From positions 1 to 41,781 of the forward strand of contig JAVBNG010000005.1 of the NCBI GenBank assembly GCA_031551695.1: a stretch of DNA of 41,781 bases, in the 5' to 3' direction. Below, piece by piece: positions 22,548 through 30,805 of this stretch (position 1 is the stretch's first letter; each line of letters opens with the position of its first letter). This DNA comes from JAAYCI01 sp031551695 (GTDB lineage Bacteria > Bacillota > Clostridia > Oscillospirales > Ruminococcaceae). The notes under the pieces were generated by a model. The model was not told the DNA's origin. It made no database searches and saw nothing but the letters and a program-made list of their open reading frames with translations. The position numbers were made by a program, and so were the translations under genes.

Positions 22548-24869
22548 ATGGTCAAGATTCAGAGCAATATTATCGAGCTGCACACGCGCCGCACCAGCAT
22601 GGTGCTTTCTGCGGGAAGAAACGGCCTGTTGGAGAATTTGTACTATGGCCGGCGAATTCACGTGGCGGACGCCGCAGTTCTGCAGGTGAAGGCAGACGCC
22701 GGCTACGGCGGCGAGATCAAACGCAGGGACGGCGAGGTGTCCCTGTCCGTGCTGCGGCTGGAGCTTTCTCCCGCCCTGCGCGGGGACTATCGCCGCGGCG
22801 CGCTGCTGGCCGAAAACCGCAGCGGCGACACGGTGAGCGATTTCAGCGTTTCCGGCTTCCGGCAGCAAAAGGCGCCGGCGCCCGCCGGCGGCATGCCCCA
22901 TGGCCGGGGCGGCGACGAGGTGGTGTGCGTTTCCTTCGCGGAACCGACGGGCATCAGCGTAGAGTTGTACTACACCATTTTTTACGAAGCCGATGTCATT
23001 ACGAAAAAAATGCGTATCACCAATGATGGCGATGGGCCGCTGCGTTTGCTGCGCGCCCTTTCCGCCCAAACAGACCTGCCCCGGGGCAATTACCGGCTTG
23101 CGAACCTGACCGGCGCCTGGGCGCGTGAGAACGACTTGACGGAAACACCGCTAAGCCGCGGCATCAAGCTGTTTGGCAGCAATTACGGCGTTTCGGGCGC
23201 AAAGTGCAACCCGTTTTTCTTTTTGGCGGAGGAATGTGCCACAGAAACAACGGGCGATGTGTACGGGTTTAACCTCATTTACTCCGGCAGCCACGAGGGC
23301 GGTGTGGAGGTGGATCCCTTTGGCCGCACCCGGGTGCTGCAGGGCCTTTCCAGCGAAGGCTTTTCCTGGCCGCTGGCGCCTGGCGAAAGCTTCCTGACGC
23401 CGGAGGCGGTGCTCACTTTTTCCGCCGCGGGCAAAACCGGCATGAGCCACAACATGCACCGCTTTGTGCTGGGCCACATCATCCCGCCCCAATGGAACAA
23501 CACGGAGCGCCCGGTGCTGGTGAACAACTGGGAGGGCACCTATTTTGACTTTAATGAATCGAAAATTTTGGCCATGGCGAAGGTGGCGGCCAAGGTGGGC
23601 GTGGAACTGTTTGTGCTGGACGACGGCTGGTTCGGCCGCCGCAATTCCGATGAGGCGGGCCTTGGCGATTATGACGTGAACCGCAAAAAGCTGCCCTCCG
23701 GCATTGTGGGCCTGTGCGAAAAGCTGAAGAAAATGGGCCTTCAATTTGGCCTTTGGTTCGAGCCGGAGATGGTGAACGCCGATTCGTACCTGTACGAGCA
23801 GCACCCCGACTGGGCTGTTGCGGCGCCTGGCCACGCGCCCTGCGTGGGCCGCCACCAGCTGGCGCTGGACATTTGCCGCGCCGAGGTGCGCGACTATATT
23901 GTGGATAGCATGGGCCGCGTGCTGGACAGCTGCGACATCCGCTATGTGAAATGGGACATGAACCGCAACCTGGCCGACTGCCATTCCCCGGCCCTTTCCG
24001 ACCAAGGCATGTTCATGCACAGCTATATCCTCGGCCTGTACGATTTGTTCGCCCGTATCTGCGCGACGCGGCCGGAGATTTTGTTCGAGGGCTGCGCTTC
24101 CGGCGGCAACCGGTTTGACCTGGGCGTTTTGTACTATATGCCGCAGATATGGACAAGCGACGGCACCGACGCCTACCGCCGGGCGTTCACCCAGACCGGC
24201 GCCAGCTATGGCTACCCCCAAAGCACTATGGGCTGCCATGTGTCCGCCGCGCCGAACCACCAAACCCTGCGGGTGACGCCGTTTGAGACTCGCTTTAACA
24301 CGGCGGTCTTCGGTGTGCTGGGGTACGAGCTGGACATGCGCACCCTTAGCCATTTTGAGAAAACCGACATGGAAAAGCAGATCGCCTATTATAAGGAACA
24401 CCGGAAGCTGTTGCAGTTTGGCGAATATTACCGCGTGAAAACGCCAGAAATTGGCAAAGGGTACTGCGTGATGGTGGTGTCTGCGGACAAAAAGGAAGCC
24501 ATTGTGGGCGACTTCTTGGGTCTTTTGGAGACGAACAGCGAGGCGCCGCCCCTGAAAATGCGCGGCCTGCTTCCGGACATGTTGTACAAAGGCGAAACAC
24601 GGGCGCAGAAAGTGACCATCGACACCTTTGGTGGGCTGATCAACCACGTGCTGCCCGTGCACCTGAACCCGGACGGCGTTTTGCTGAAAGCCGCCCGCGA
24701 GGTGAAGCGGCTGGACACGGAGAAGGAGACCTTCACCGCCTACGGCGACTTGCTGTGCGCCGCCGGGGTGGAGCGGCTGCAAGCCTTTTCCGGCGCGGGC
24801 TACAGCGAGAACATGCGCCTTCTGTACGATTTTGCCAGCCGGCTGTATTACTTGAAGGCGCAAACGTAA
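22548..24869 (+). CDS. Alpha-galactosidase, glycoside hydrolase family 36
   Basis: Releases terminal alpha-1,6-galactose from raffinose-type sugars and galactomannan fragments, keeping the anomeric configuration. It is 773 aa, close to the usual 720-780, and has no signal peptide, so it acts in the cytoplasm. An N-terminal beta-sandwich (1-330) is followed by the TIM barrel with VELFVLDDGWFG, the nucleophile motif KWDMNR (Asp470) and the acid/base motif SDGTDAYRR (Asp541); the 71-residue gap fits characterised GH36 enzymes. ATG 22548 has AAGGAGG 5-6 bases upstream; an upstream in-frame ATG at 22473 lacks one. No transporter or regulator gene adjoins it. Confidence 0.93.
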   Translation: MVKIQSNIIELHTRRTSMVLSAGRNGLLENLYYGRRIHVADAAVLQVKADAGYGGEIKRRDGEVSLSVLRLELSPALRGDYRRGALLAENRSGDTVSDFSVSGFRQQKAPAPAGGMPHGRGGDEVVCVSFAEPTGISVELYYTIFYEADVITKKMRITNDGDGPLRLLRALSAQTDLPRGNYRLANLTGAWARENDLTETPLSRGIKLFGSNYGVSGAKCNPFFFLAEECATETTGDVYGFNLIYSGSHEGGVEVDPFGRTRVLQGLSSEGFSWPLAPGESFLTPEAVLTFSAAGKTGMSHNMHRFVLGHIIPPQWNNTERPVLVNNWEGTYFDFNESKILAMAKVAAKVGVELFVLDDGWFGRRNSDEAGLGDYDVNRKKLPSGIVGLCEKLKKMGLQFGLWFEPEMVNADSYLYEQHPDWAVAAPGHAPCVGRHQLALDICRAEVRDYIVDSMGRVLDSCDIRYVKWDMNRNLADCHSPALSDQGMFMHSYILGLYDLFARICATRPEILFEGCASGGNRFDLGVLYYMPQIWTSDGTDAYRRAFTQTGASYGYPQSTMGCHVSAAPNHQTLRVTPFETRFNTAVFGVLGYELDMRTLSHFEKTDMEKQIAYYKEHRKLLQFGEYYRVKTPEIGKGYCVMVVSADKKEAIVGDFLGLLETNSEAPPLKMRGLLPDMLYKGETRAQKVTIDTFGGLINHVLPVHLNPDGVLLKAAREVKRLDTEKETFTAYGDLLCAAGVERLQAFSGAGYSENMRLLYDFASRLYYLKAQT

Positions 24870-24953
24870 GCGGAAGCGCCGTGCGCTTTCGCCGGAAGGC
24901 GCTTACGCCCCTGCGGCAGGGCGAATGCTTAGCATAGGCGGCAGACAAAAAAT

Positions 24954-24979
24954 AAGCCCCACCCTTGCGGGCGAGGCTT
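24954..24979 (-). terminator. Terminator of the zinc-ribbon gene
   Basis: On the minus strand AAGCCTCGCCC, loop GCAA, GGGTGGGGCTT (two G-T pairs), then ATTTTTTG. It lies 60 bases beyond the stop of the minus-strand gene at 25039. Confidence 0.7.
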
Positions 24980-25038
24980 TCTTTGTCTTTTGCCAGGGAA
25001 TCGCTGTGGTGATGGACGTTTGCGGGCAAAAATGCACG

Positions 25039-25329
25039 CTAGTTGGCGGCCGCTTCCTCTTCCTTCATGGTGGCAAAGCACTCGCTGCAGTACACCGGGC
25101 GGTCTTCGCGCGGTTTAAACGGTACTTTTGCCTCTTTGCCGCAGTTTGCGCACGTTGCGGTGTGCATTTCGCGGTTGCCATGCAGGCTGGCCTTGTGGCT
25201 GTCTCGGCAGGGCTTGCAGCGCTGGGGCTCGTTCTCAAAGCCGCGGCTGGCATAAAACTCCTGCTCACCTGCTGTGAACACGAATTCCTGCCCACAATCT
25301 TTGCAAACCAAGTTCTTGTCTTCGTACAT
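25039..25329 (-). CDS. Four-CxxC zinc-ribbon protein
   Basis: A 96-aa soluble protein with four CxxC pairs: C9/C12, C38/C41, C60/C63 and C81/C84, enough for two zinc ribbons. The first half (LVCKDCGQEFVFTAGEQEFY..RGF.NEP.RC..CR) matches the probable zinc-ribbon family frequent in Firmicutes, and the second half resembles the CxxC-x(17)-CxxC type (CANCGKEAKVPF.P...RPVYCSECF). The function is unknown; nucleic-acid or protein binding is usual for such folds. ATG 25329 follows AAGGAG. It may be co-transcribed downstream of the sigma-factor gene only by readthrough, since a terminator intervenes. Confidence 0.88.
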   Translation of the reverse strand: MYEDKNLVCKDCGQEFVFTAGEQEFYASRGFENEPQRCKPCRDSHKASLHGNREMHTATCANCGKEAKVPFKPREDRPVYCSECFATMKEEEAAAN

Positions 25330-25362
25330 CTGGATTCTCCTTCAAACAAAGAATTTGTGTTT

Positions 25363-25430
25363 TTGCCCGCGGAAGGATTCAAACCGTCACCTTTGGCATA
25401 GACCAACGCTCTTTTTAAGCTACTGGGCAA
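25363..25430 (-). pseudogene. Degenerate tRNA-like remnant
   Basis: On the minus strand the two ends TTGCCC and GGGCAA pair as an acceptor stem. A T-arm-like GGTTTGAATCC, a D-stem-like GCTT...GAGC and an anticodon-stem-like TTGG...CCAA occur in the right order. But the total is only 68 bases, the D-loop lacks GG, the anticodon loop has 6 bases and the T stem is mismatched. It reads as a decayed tRNA, not a working one. Confidence 0.4.
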
Positions 25431-25431
25431 A

Positions 25432-25451
25432 CAAGGCGGGTTCCCGCCTTG
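25432..25451 (-). terminator. Sigma-factor gene terminator
   Basis: A perfect 9-bp stem, CAAGGCGGG / CCCGCCTTG, around two bases lies 11 bases beyond the stop of the minus-strand gene; only a short TTTG follows. Confidence 0.6.
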
Positions 25452-25461
25452 AAACCGGAAG

Positions 25462-25998
25462 TTAACGCAGCTTTTGCCGTGCGCGCTGCAACGCATTCTC
25501 CACAGATTTTTGCCCCCGCCCCAGCTTTGTGGAAATTTCTTCCACGGTGTAGCCCTGCAAGATGAGGCCGAAGATGGTCTTCTCATACTCCGACAGGCAC
25601 CGCCGCGCCTTTTCCAGCGCAAGAAGGATCTCTTCGGAGACGATGGCCTGCTCTTCGGGCCCGGGGGACGCATGTGTATCTGTCAGAGGGACGCTGAAAT
25701 TCAGTGGAGAGTGCTTTTTCCTTGCGGCCGCCTTGCTGGCGGAGGCGATGGAATTGCGAATGCACACGGCAGCGTATGTTTTGAAAGAGGCACTGCTGGC
25801 ATCACTGTACCGCGCCACCGCGCGCAGCAGGCCGATAAGGCCTTCCTGCACGGCGTCGTCAAAATCCAGCCCGGGGCCAACGGCGCGGCGGGCCATGCGG
25901 CGAATCAGCGGCATTTGGCGCATAATCACGGCGGCCAGCGCCGCTTCGTCGCCTGCTTTTGCCAGTTCCAGTTCCCGGTTCAAAAGATCATTTGCCAT
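25462..25998 (-). CDS. SigH-like sigma-70 family factor
   Basis: An RNA polymerase sigma factor of 178 aa. Region 2 (about 15-95) has DFDDAVQEGLIGLLRAVARYSD and then ASFKTYAAVCIRNSIASA, the core-binding and -10-recognition segments. RKKHSPLN follows, as in SigH/Spo0H, and region 4 (about 125-178) contains LSEYEKTIFGLILQGYTVEEIS and KSVENALQRARQKL, the -35-binding helix-turn-helix. It is shorter than Bacillus SigH (about 218 aa) and lacks region 3. No anti-sigma gene adjoins. The ATG at 25998 has only a weak ribosome site. SigH homologue, or a lineage-specific paralogue, are both possible. Confidence 0.85.
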   Translation of the reverse strand: MANDLLNRELELAKAGDEAALAAVIMRQMPLIRRMARRAVGPGLDFDDAVQEGLIGLLRAVARYSDASSASFKTYAAVCIRNSIASASKAAARKKHSPLNFSVPLTDTHASPGPEEQAIVSEEILLALEKARRCLSEYEKTIFGLILQGYTVEEISTKLGRGQKSVENALQRARQKLR

Positions 25999-26062
25999 TG
26001 GAGTATCCAGAATAGTTTATAGTGGAGAGCGCACGCTGGGTTTTTTATCGATTTACCCCCTT

Positions 26063-26091
26063 ATTGTAACGAACCGATGATAAAAAGTCAA
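26063..26091 (-). promoter_or_regulatory. Promoter of the SigH-like gene
   Basis: On the minus strand TTGACT (26086-26091), 17 bp, TACAAT (26063-26068), about 65 bases before the start codon. Confidence 0.7.
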
Positions 26092-26190
26092 CAAACTTTT
26101 CAAAAGCGGCGGGAAACGACAAAAAGCCGCAAACAATTCGCCATATCATGCCGAATATGCATTTATATTTTAGCTGCGGCATTTCTTTAC

Positions 26191-26220
26191 TTGCCCTGTT
26201 TGGCCGCTTTGTGGTAAACT
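26191..26220 (+). promoter_or_regulatory. Promoter of the glycosyltransferase gene
   Basis: TTGCCC (26191-26196), 18 bp, TAAACT (26215-26220) with TG one base before the -10. The start codon is about 45 bases further on. Confidence 0.55.
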
Positions 26221-26266
26221 GAAACCACGGCGCAAAGGCGTAATTCATCGCAAGGGGTGTTGTTTG

Positions 26267-27304
26267 ATGGCGACCATCAGTGTGTGCATGATTGTGAAAA
26301 ACGAGGAAGAAACGCTGGAGCGGTGTTTGACGTCACTCGCGGGCATTGCCGACGAAACCATCATCGTGGACACAGGCTCCACGGACAAAACCAGGGAAAT
26401 AGCGAAACAATTCACCGACAAGGTGTTCGATTATGAGTGGGACGACGATTTTGCCGCAGCGCGCAATTTTTCGCTTGAAAAAGCCACCTGCGAGTTTGTG
26501 TACACGGCGGATGCGGACGAGGTGATCGACGCCGAAAACCGCGAGCGGTTTTTGACGCTGAAGGGTGCGCTGCTGCCGGAGGTGGAAGTGGTGGAGATGG
26601 CGTATGCCAATCAGCTTTCCCACAACACCACGGCCAATTTTGACACGGAGTACCGCCCGAAGCTGTTTAAGCGCATGCGGCGGTTTTGCTTTGTGGATCC
26701 CATCCACGAGGTGCTGCGCACGGACCCGGTGGTGTACCGCAGCAATGTGGTGGTGAACCACTGCCCCACCGGCGGCCACGGCGGGCGTGATTTGGAACTG
26801 TTGGCCAAGCTGGCGGCCCGGGGCGAGCGGTTTTCCAGCCGTTTGGAAATGATGTACGCCCGGGAACTGATGTTGGTGGGCGAAAAGAAGGATTTCCTGG
26901 CGGCCCAGGCCTATTTTGAGGCCGTGCACGGCGACCCCACGCGCCCGCCGGAAGTGCTGCGCCGCGCGGCCTGCGTGCTGTGCCGTACGGCGGCCATCAC
27001 CCAAAACGGCGATATGCTGCTGCGCTATGCATCGCCGGAGCTGGTGGGCCAGCCGCCGGCGGAGATTTGCTGTTCCATGGGCGACTACTACCTGCTGGCC
27101 GGCGACGAGCAGCAGGCGGCGGACTGGTACAGCGCGGCGCTGTCCGGCGCGCAGCCGGAGCTGATTGCAGCGTCGGTGGGCTACCTGCCGCTCATCGGCT
27201 TGTCCGAATGCTTCAAGCTGGCGGGGGATGAAGCGCGGGCCGAACATTTCCGAAACCGCGCCGCGGAGTGGAACCCGACCGACCGGGCGAACTGGCAGGG
27301 CTGA
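26267..27304 (+). CDS. Family 2 glycosyltransferase with TPR-like C-terminus
   Basis: A 345-aa predicted cytoplasmic glycosyltransferase of the GT-A fold. The N-terminal catalytic domain starts TISVCMIVKNEEETLERCL, then IVDTGSTDKT and the metal-binding DxD region YTADADEV (Asp82, Asp84). A WDDDFAAARNFS segment and a later IHEVL are typical of the SunS/TPR-linked GT2 subgroup. The C-terminal 150 residues are helical with repeated Ala/Leu patterns (MGDYYLLAGDEQQAADWYSA), resembling TPR units. ATG 26267 is preferred over TTG 26264, about 9 bases after AAGGGG. The acceptor could be a glycan or protein; nothing adjacent identifies it. Confidence 0.88.
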   Translation: MATISVCMIVKNEEETLERCLTSLAGIADETIIVDTGSTDKTREIAKQFTDKVFDYEWDDDFAAARNFSLEKATCEFVYTADADEVIDAENRERFLTLKGALLPEVEVVEMAYANQLSHNTTANFDTEYRPKLFKRMRRFCFVDPIHEVLRTDPVVYRSNVVVNHCPTGGHGGRDLELLAKLAARGERFSSRLEMMYARELMLVGEKKDFLAAQAYFEAVHGDPTRPPEVLRRAACVLCRTAAITQNGDMLLRYASPELVGQPPAEICCSMGDYYLLAGDEQQAADWYSAALSGAQPELIAASVGYLPLIGLSECFKLAGDEARAEHFRNRAAEWNPTDRANWQG

Positions 27305-27353
27305 AACGCGTGAGGGCGCGCCGCCGTTTTGCAGACATAGCTTGGAGGACACA

Positions 27354-27827
27354 GTGAAGCGTGCGTACCTGAAATATTTGCTGCCCATTGCGGCGGTTTT
27401 GCTGGTGCTGGCGGTGGCGCTGTTTTTTATCAATCCGGTTGCGCCGCTGTTTTTGTTGTTGGCGGTGGCTGTGCAGGTGCCCATTGTTTACGGCATGACG
27501 GCTTCTGTGCAGAACAACGCCTACGAGGCGCGAAACGACCTTCGCCAAAAGCAGTTTGACGAAGAGGGAGACGCCGCCGCCTGGCTGGCGCAGGAAGATG
27601 CCGAGGCACAAAGCATCCAGCGGATGTTTTGGTCGAAGGGAACAAAGCGGCTGAACGCCCTTTCCCGCGCGGAGATGATGCACGTGCTGGGCCGGGAAGA
27701 GGAAGCAAAGGCGACGCTGGCCGGGGCGGGGGTTTCACCCACCGCAGCCACGGATTATGAAAAAAAACGGTTCAGTGTTCTGCGGCAGGTGGACACTGCG
27801 GATACGGCTTCGGCAGCAGTAGAATAA
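27354..27827 (+). CDS. Small two-helix membrane protein
   Basis: A 157-aa protein of unknown function. Two hydrophobic segments (about residues 7-27 and 30-48) are followed by a cytoplasmic-looking charged helical tail of about 110 residues with Glu/Ala/Arg patterns, possibly coiled coil. GTG 27354 has GGAGG (27344-27348) 5 bases upstream. It lies 49 bases after the glycosyltransferase gene on the same strand and is probably in the same transcript, so it may help that enzyme at the membrane; this is inference. I recognise no family. Confidence 0.75.
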   Translation: MKRAYLKYLLPIAAVLLVLAVALFFINPVAPLFLLLAVAVQVPIVYGMTASVQNNAYEARNDLRQKQFDEEGDAAAWLAQEDAEAQSIQRMFWSKGTKRLNALSRAEMMHVLGREEEAKATLAGAGVSPTAATDYEKKRFSVLRQVDTADTASAAVE

Positions 27828-27850
27828 AAGAGTTTGTTTATAGAGAAGAG

Positions 27851-27878
27851 CCCCCACGCGGCCTTGGCCGCGTGGGGG
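27851..27878. terminator. Strong hairpin between convergent genes
   Basis: A perfect 13-bp stem, CCCCCACGCGGCC / GGCCGCGTGGGGG, with a TT centre lies 23 bases after the plus-strand stop. The T-run is weak (TTCGGTT), so termination efficiency is uncertain. Confidence 0.5.
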
Positions 27879-28008
27879 TTCGGTTGCAAAGGGTTTTGGT
27901 GGTGGAACTTTTGGTGGCAGGGGGCCTGGTGGGTGTCGCTGTTTTGTCAAAGTGGTGGGGCCGTATGGGTTTTGGCTCTTTTTTCCTCAGGGCCGCCCGG
28001 CGGCAGGC

Positions 28009-29892
28009 CTATGAAATGAGGCCGCAAACAAGGTTTGAGTAGGCGGCGGGGTCCGCAATGGGCATGCCTTCAATCAGCAGCGCCTGGTCGTACAAAATGG
28101 CGGCGTAATCTTTCAACTTGTCCTTGTCGGCGGCTTTTTTCGACGCGTACAGTTTTTTCAACTTTTCAAAAACGGGATGCTCCGCGTTGATTTCCAGCAC
28201 CTTCACGCTTTCCACCTTTGCGCCGGTGGGCATGCTGTTCAGCACCTTTTCCATCTCCAGCGAAAGCCCGCCGGACGCCGTGATGATGACCGGGTGCTCC
28301 TTCAGGCGGCCGCTGGCCTTCACCTCGCGCACTTTGCCGCCCAGTGCGTCGGTAAGGAAGGTGAACAGGTCCTTGTTCGCCTCGTTCTGCTTTTCCACTT
28401 CCTCTTTTTCCGCGTCGCTTTCAAGGCCAAGGTCATCGCCGGAGATGTTTTTGAACTCTTTGTCCTCGTAGCTGCGCAGCATGGAGAGGGCAAACTCGTC
28501 CACGTGCTCGGTAAGCAGAAGCAGGTCATAGCCCTTGTCCCGCACAAGGCCCGCTTGCGGGAGCTTCGCCAGGCGCTCGGCGGAATCACCCGCGGCGTAG
28601 TAGATGTACTTTTGCCCCTCGGGCATGGCGTCTACATATTCTTTCAGGGTGACGTACTTTTCCAAAGCGGCAGAACGGTACAGCAGCAGGTCTTTTAAAT
28701 TGTCGGCCTCGGCGCCGTAACTTTCGTACACGCCAACTTTTAATTGCAGGCCGAAGTTTTTGAAAAATTCCTCGTATTTTTCGCGGTCGTTTGCCAGCCA
28801 CGCGGCAAGCTCGCCGCGGATTTTGCGTTCAAGCGAGGTTTTGATGAGCTTAAGTTGGCGGTCGTGCTGCAGCATTTCGCGGCTGATGTTGAGGCTTAAA
28901 TCCTGGCTGTCCACCAGGCCCTTCACAAAGCTGAAATGGTCCGGCAGCAAATCGCCGCATTTCTCCATGATCAAAACGCCGGAGGCATACAACTGCAGGC
29001 CTTTTTCGAACTCTTTGGTGTAATAGTCGAAGGGCGCGCGGGAGGGCACAAACAAAAGGGCGTTGTAGGTGGCGGTGCCCTCGGTCTTGCTCAAAATCAC
29101 CCGGGCGGGGTCCGAAAAATCCATGAATTTTTCTTTGTAGAAGGCGGAGTAGTCCTCGTCGCTCACTTCGCTTTTGGCGCGTTTCCAGATGGGCACCATG
29201 CTGTTCAGCGTCTTCAACTCCACGACTTCCTCGTAGTCGTCACTGTCCTCTTTTTTGCGGCGTTCCGTCACATTCATCTTGATGGGATAGCGGATGTAAT
29301 CGGAGTATTTTTTTACGAGGCCCTCGAGGCGGTACTCATCCAAAAATTCGCTGTAGCGCTCGTCGTCGGTGTCTTCCTTCAGCACAAGGATAATGTCTGT
29401 GCCAGCGGCGCTGCGCTCGGCGGGGGTGATTTGGTACCCCTCGGCGCCGTGGCTCTCCCATTTATAGGCCTCTTCGGCGCCGTAGGCCCGGCTGATGACA
29501 GTGACCTTGGACGCCACCATGAACGCCGAGTAGAACCCCACGCCGAACTGGCCGATGATGTCGATGCCGTCGGCCCCGGCGTTTTCGTTTTTGAAGCCAA
29601 GGGACCCGCTGGAGGCGATGACGCCGAGGTTGCCCTCCAAATCGGCCTTGTCCATGCCCACGCCGTTGTCGGAAATGGTGACGGTGCGCGTTTCCTTGTT
29701 CGGCGTGATGCGAATTTCAAAATCTTCGCGCTTCAGCTTCACGCCCTCGTCCGTCAGCGAGATAAAATACAGTTTGTCGATGGCGTCGGACGCGTTGGAA
29801 ATAAGCTCCCGCAGGAAAATTTCCTTGTGGGTGTAAATGCTGTTGATCATAAGGTCTAGCAGCCGTTTGCTTTCGGCTTTGAACTGACGCAT
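28009..29892 (-). CDS. htpG: Hsp90-family chaperone HtpG
   Basis: ATP-dependent homodimeric chaperone of the cytoplasm, 627 aa. The N-terminal GHKL ATPase domain shows FKAESKRLLDLMINSIYTHKEIFLRELISNAS (split: ELISNASDAIDKL with the catalytic Glu29), DNGVGM, and GQFGVGFYSAF. The middle domain includes VPSRAPFD and NISREMLQHDRQLKLIK; the C-terminal dimerisation domain ends near YSNLVCGLIS. ATG 29892 is preferred; a TTG at 29901 sits only 2 bases from the GGGG ribosome site. A CIRCE operator lies over the transcription start, so control by HrcA is likely. Confidence 0.96.
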   Translation of the reverse strand: MRQFKAESKRLLDLMINSIYTHKEIFLRELISNASDAIDKLYFISLTDEGVKLKREDFEIRITPNKETRTVTISDNGVGMDKADLEGNLGVIASSGSLGFKNENAGADGIDIIGQFGVGFYSAFMVASKVTVISRAYGAEEAYKWESHGAEGYQITPAERSAAGTDIILVLKEDTDDERYSEFLDEYRLEGLVKKYSDYIRYPIKMNVTERRKKEDSDDYEEVVELKTLNSMVPIWKRAKSEVSDEDYSAFYKEKFMDFSDPARVILSKTEGTATYNALLFVPSRAPFDYYTKEFEKGLQLYASGVLIMEKCGDLLPDHFSFVKGLVDSQDLSLNISREMLQHDRQLKLIKTSLERKIRGELAAWLANDREKYEEFFKNFGLQLKVGVYESYGAEADNLKDLLLYRSAALEKYVTLKEYVDAMPEGQKYIYYAAGDSAERLAKLPQAGLVRDKGYDLLLLTEHVDEFALSMLRSYEDKEFKNISGDDLGLESDAEKEEVEKQNEANKDLFTFLTDALGGKVREVKASGRLKEHPVIITASGGLSLEMEKVLNSMPTGAKVESVKVLEINAEHPVFEKLKKLYASKKAADKDKLKDYAAILYDQALLIEGMPIADPAAYSNLVCGLIS

Positions 29893-29922
29893 AAAATGCA
29901 ACGCCCCTTTGCGATATGGTGT

Positions 29923-29949
29923 TTAGCAGTCGGTGTGTACGAGTGCTAA
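29923..29949 (-). promoter_or_regulatory. CIRCE operator (HrcA site) upstream of htpG
   Basis: TTAGCAGTC, 9 bases, GAGTGCTAA. This matches the CIRCE consensus TTAGCACTC-N9-GAGTGCTAA at 17 of 18 arm positions. It lies just downstream of the htpG -10 box, the usual place for HrcA repression. Confidence 0.85.
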
Positions 29950-29954
29950 TTCAT

Positions 29955-29983
29955 ATGATACAACTTTTTTTGCGGTATTGCAA
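29955..29983 (-). promoter_or_regulatory. htpG promoter
   Basis: On the minus strand TTGCAA (29978-29983), 17 bp, TATCAT (29955-29960), directly upstream of the CIRCE element. Confidence 0.7.
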
Positions 29984-30031
29984 GGGGGAAGCTGTAATTT
30001 TTTGGCAAACGCTTTTCCGGGCGAAACCCCT

Positions 30032-30059
30032 TTGAAAAAGCGGCGGCGTGTGGTATGGT
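30032..30059 (+). promoter_or_regulatory. Promoter of the flavoprotein gene
   Basis: TTGAAA (30032-30037), 16 bp, TATGGT (30054-30059) with TGG before the -10. Confidence 0.5.
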
Positions 30060-30113
30060 TTTAAAGGAAAAGCCGCGGCACATACCGCGCATGGCGAAGA
30101 AAGGACGATAAAA

Positions 30114-30740
30114 ATGAAAGTATTGCTTTTGAACGGCAGCCCCAATAAGGACGGCTGCACCTATACGGCGCTGCGCGAGGTGGGCGGGGCTTTGGAAGCC
30201 GACGGCGTGGAGACGGAGATGTTCCAAATGGGCGCGAAGCCGGTGCGCGGGTGCGCCGGCTGCGGCAAATGCCGCACGGCGGGCAAGTGCGTGTTTGAGG
30301 ACGACGCAGCTAACGCCCTGGCGGAAGCTATCATTGCCGCAGACGGCCTGGTGGTGGGCAGCCCGGTGTATTACGCAGGGCCGAACGGCGCTTTGCTGGC
30401 GCTGATGGACCGCGCATTTTATTCCCGCGCGCGGGAATTTTACGGCCGGCCCGCCAGCGCGGTGGTAAGCTGCCGGCGCGGCGGTTCGTCCTCCGCGCTG
30501 GACCGGTTGTACAAATACTTCACCATCAGCCAGATGCCCGTGGTGAGCAGCCAATACTGGAACATGGTGCACGGCAACGAGCCGGAAGAAGTGCGCCGGG
30601 ACCTCGAGGGCCTGCAGACCATGCGCGTGCTGGGGCACAACATGGCCGGGATGCTGAAGGGGTTTGCGGCGGCATATGGCCAGCCCACCATGCCGAAACA
30701 GAGTGACGAAAAACGCCTGTGGACGAATTTTATTGATTAG
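30114..30740 (+). CDS. Iron-sulfur flavoprotein-like NAD(P)H/FMN reductase
   Basis: A 208-aa flavodoxin-fold protein. The FMN phosphate loop is at the N-terminus (MKVLLLNGSPNKDGCTYTAL). The second strand is followed by C47-x2-C50-x2-C53-x5-C59, the compact cysteine motif of archaeal/clostridial iron-sulfur flavoproteins that holds a 4Fe-4S cluster. GLVVGSPVYYAGPNGALLALMDR is the conserved core. It probably passes electrons from ferredoxin or NAD(P)H to small acceptors, including oxidants. ATG 30114 has AAAGGA 8 bases upstream. It is a single gene, convergent with ispE. Confidence 0.85.
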   Translation: MKVLLLNGSPNKDGCTYTALREVGGALEADGVETEMFQMGAKPVRGCAGCGKCRTAGKCVFEDDAANALAEAIIAADGLVVGSPVYYAGPNGALLALMDRAFYSRAREFYGRPASAVVSCRRGGSSSALDRLYKYFTISQMPVVSSQYWNMVHGNEPEEVRRDLEGLQTMRVLGHNMAGMLKGFAAAYGQPTMPKQSDEKRLWTNFID

Positions 30741-30753
30741 CAGGCAAAGTGAG

Positions 30754-30778
30754 AGCCGCGCGGCGGGTTGCCGTGCGG
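30754..30778. terminator. Weak hairpin between the flavoprotein gene and ispE
   Basis: GCCGCGCGGC / GCCGTGCGGC (one G-T pair) with loop GGGTT lies 14 bases after the flavoprotein stop. It has no clear T-run. Confidence 0.4.
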
Positions 30779-30805
30779 CGTTGCGGATGTCTTGTACGGA
30801 TACGC

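Noticed and set aside
26045..26248. Minus-strand frame of 67 codons upstream of the sigma factor gene
   Set aside because: No ribosome site, it overlaps the sigma-gene promoter, and its composition is not protein-like.
27960..28008. GC-rich stem GCCGC-CCG-GCGGC after htpG as a terminator
   Set aside because: In the htpG direction it is followed by an A-run, not a T-run, so it does not fit an intrinsic terminator.
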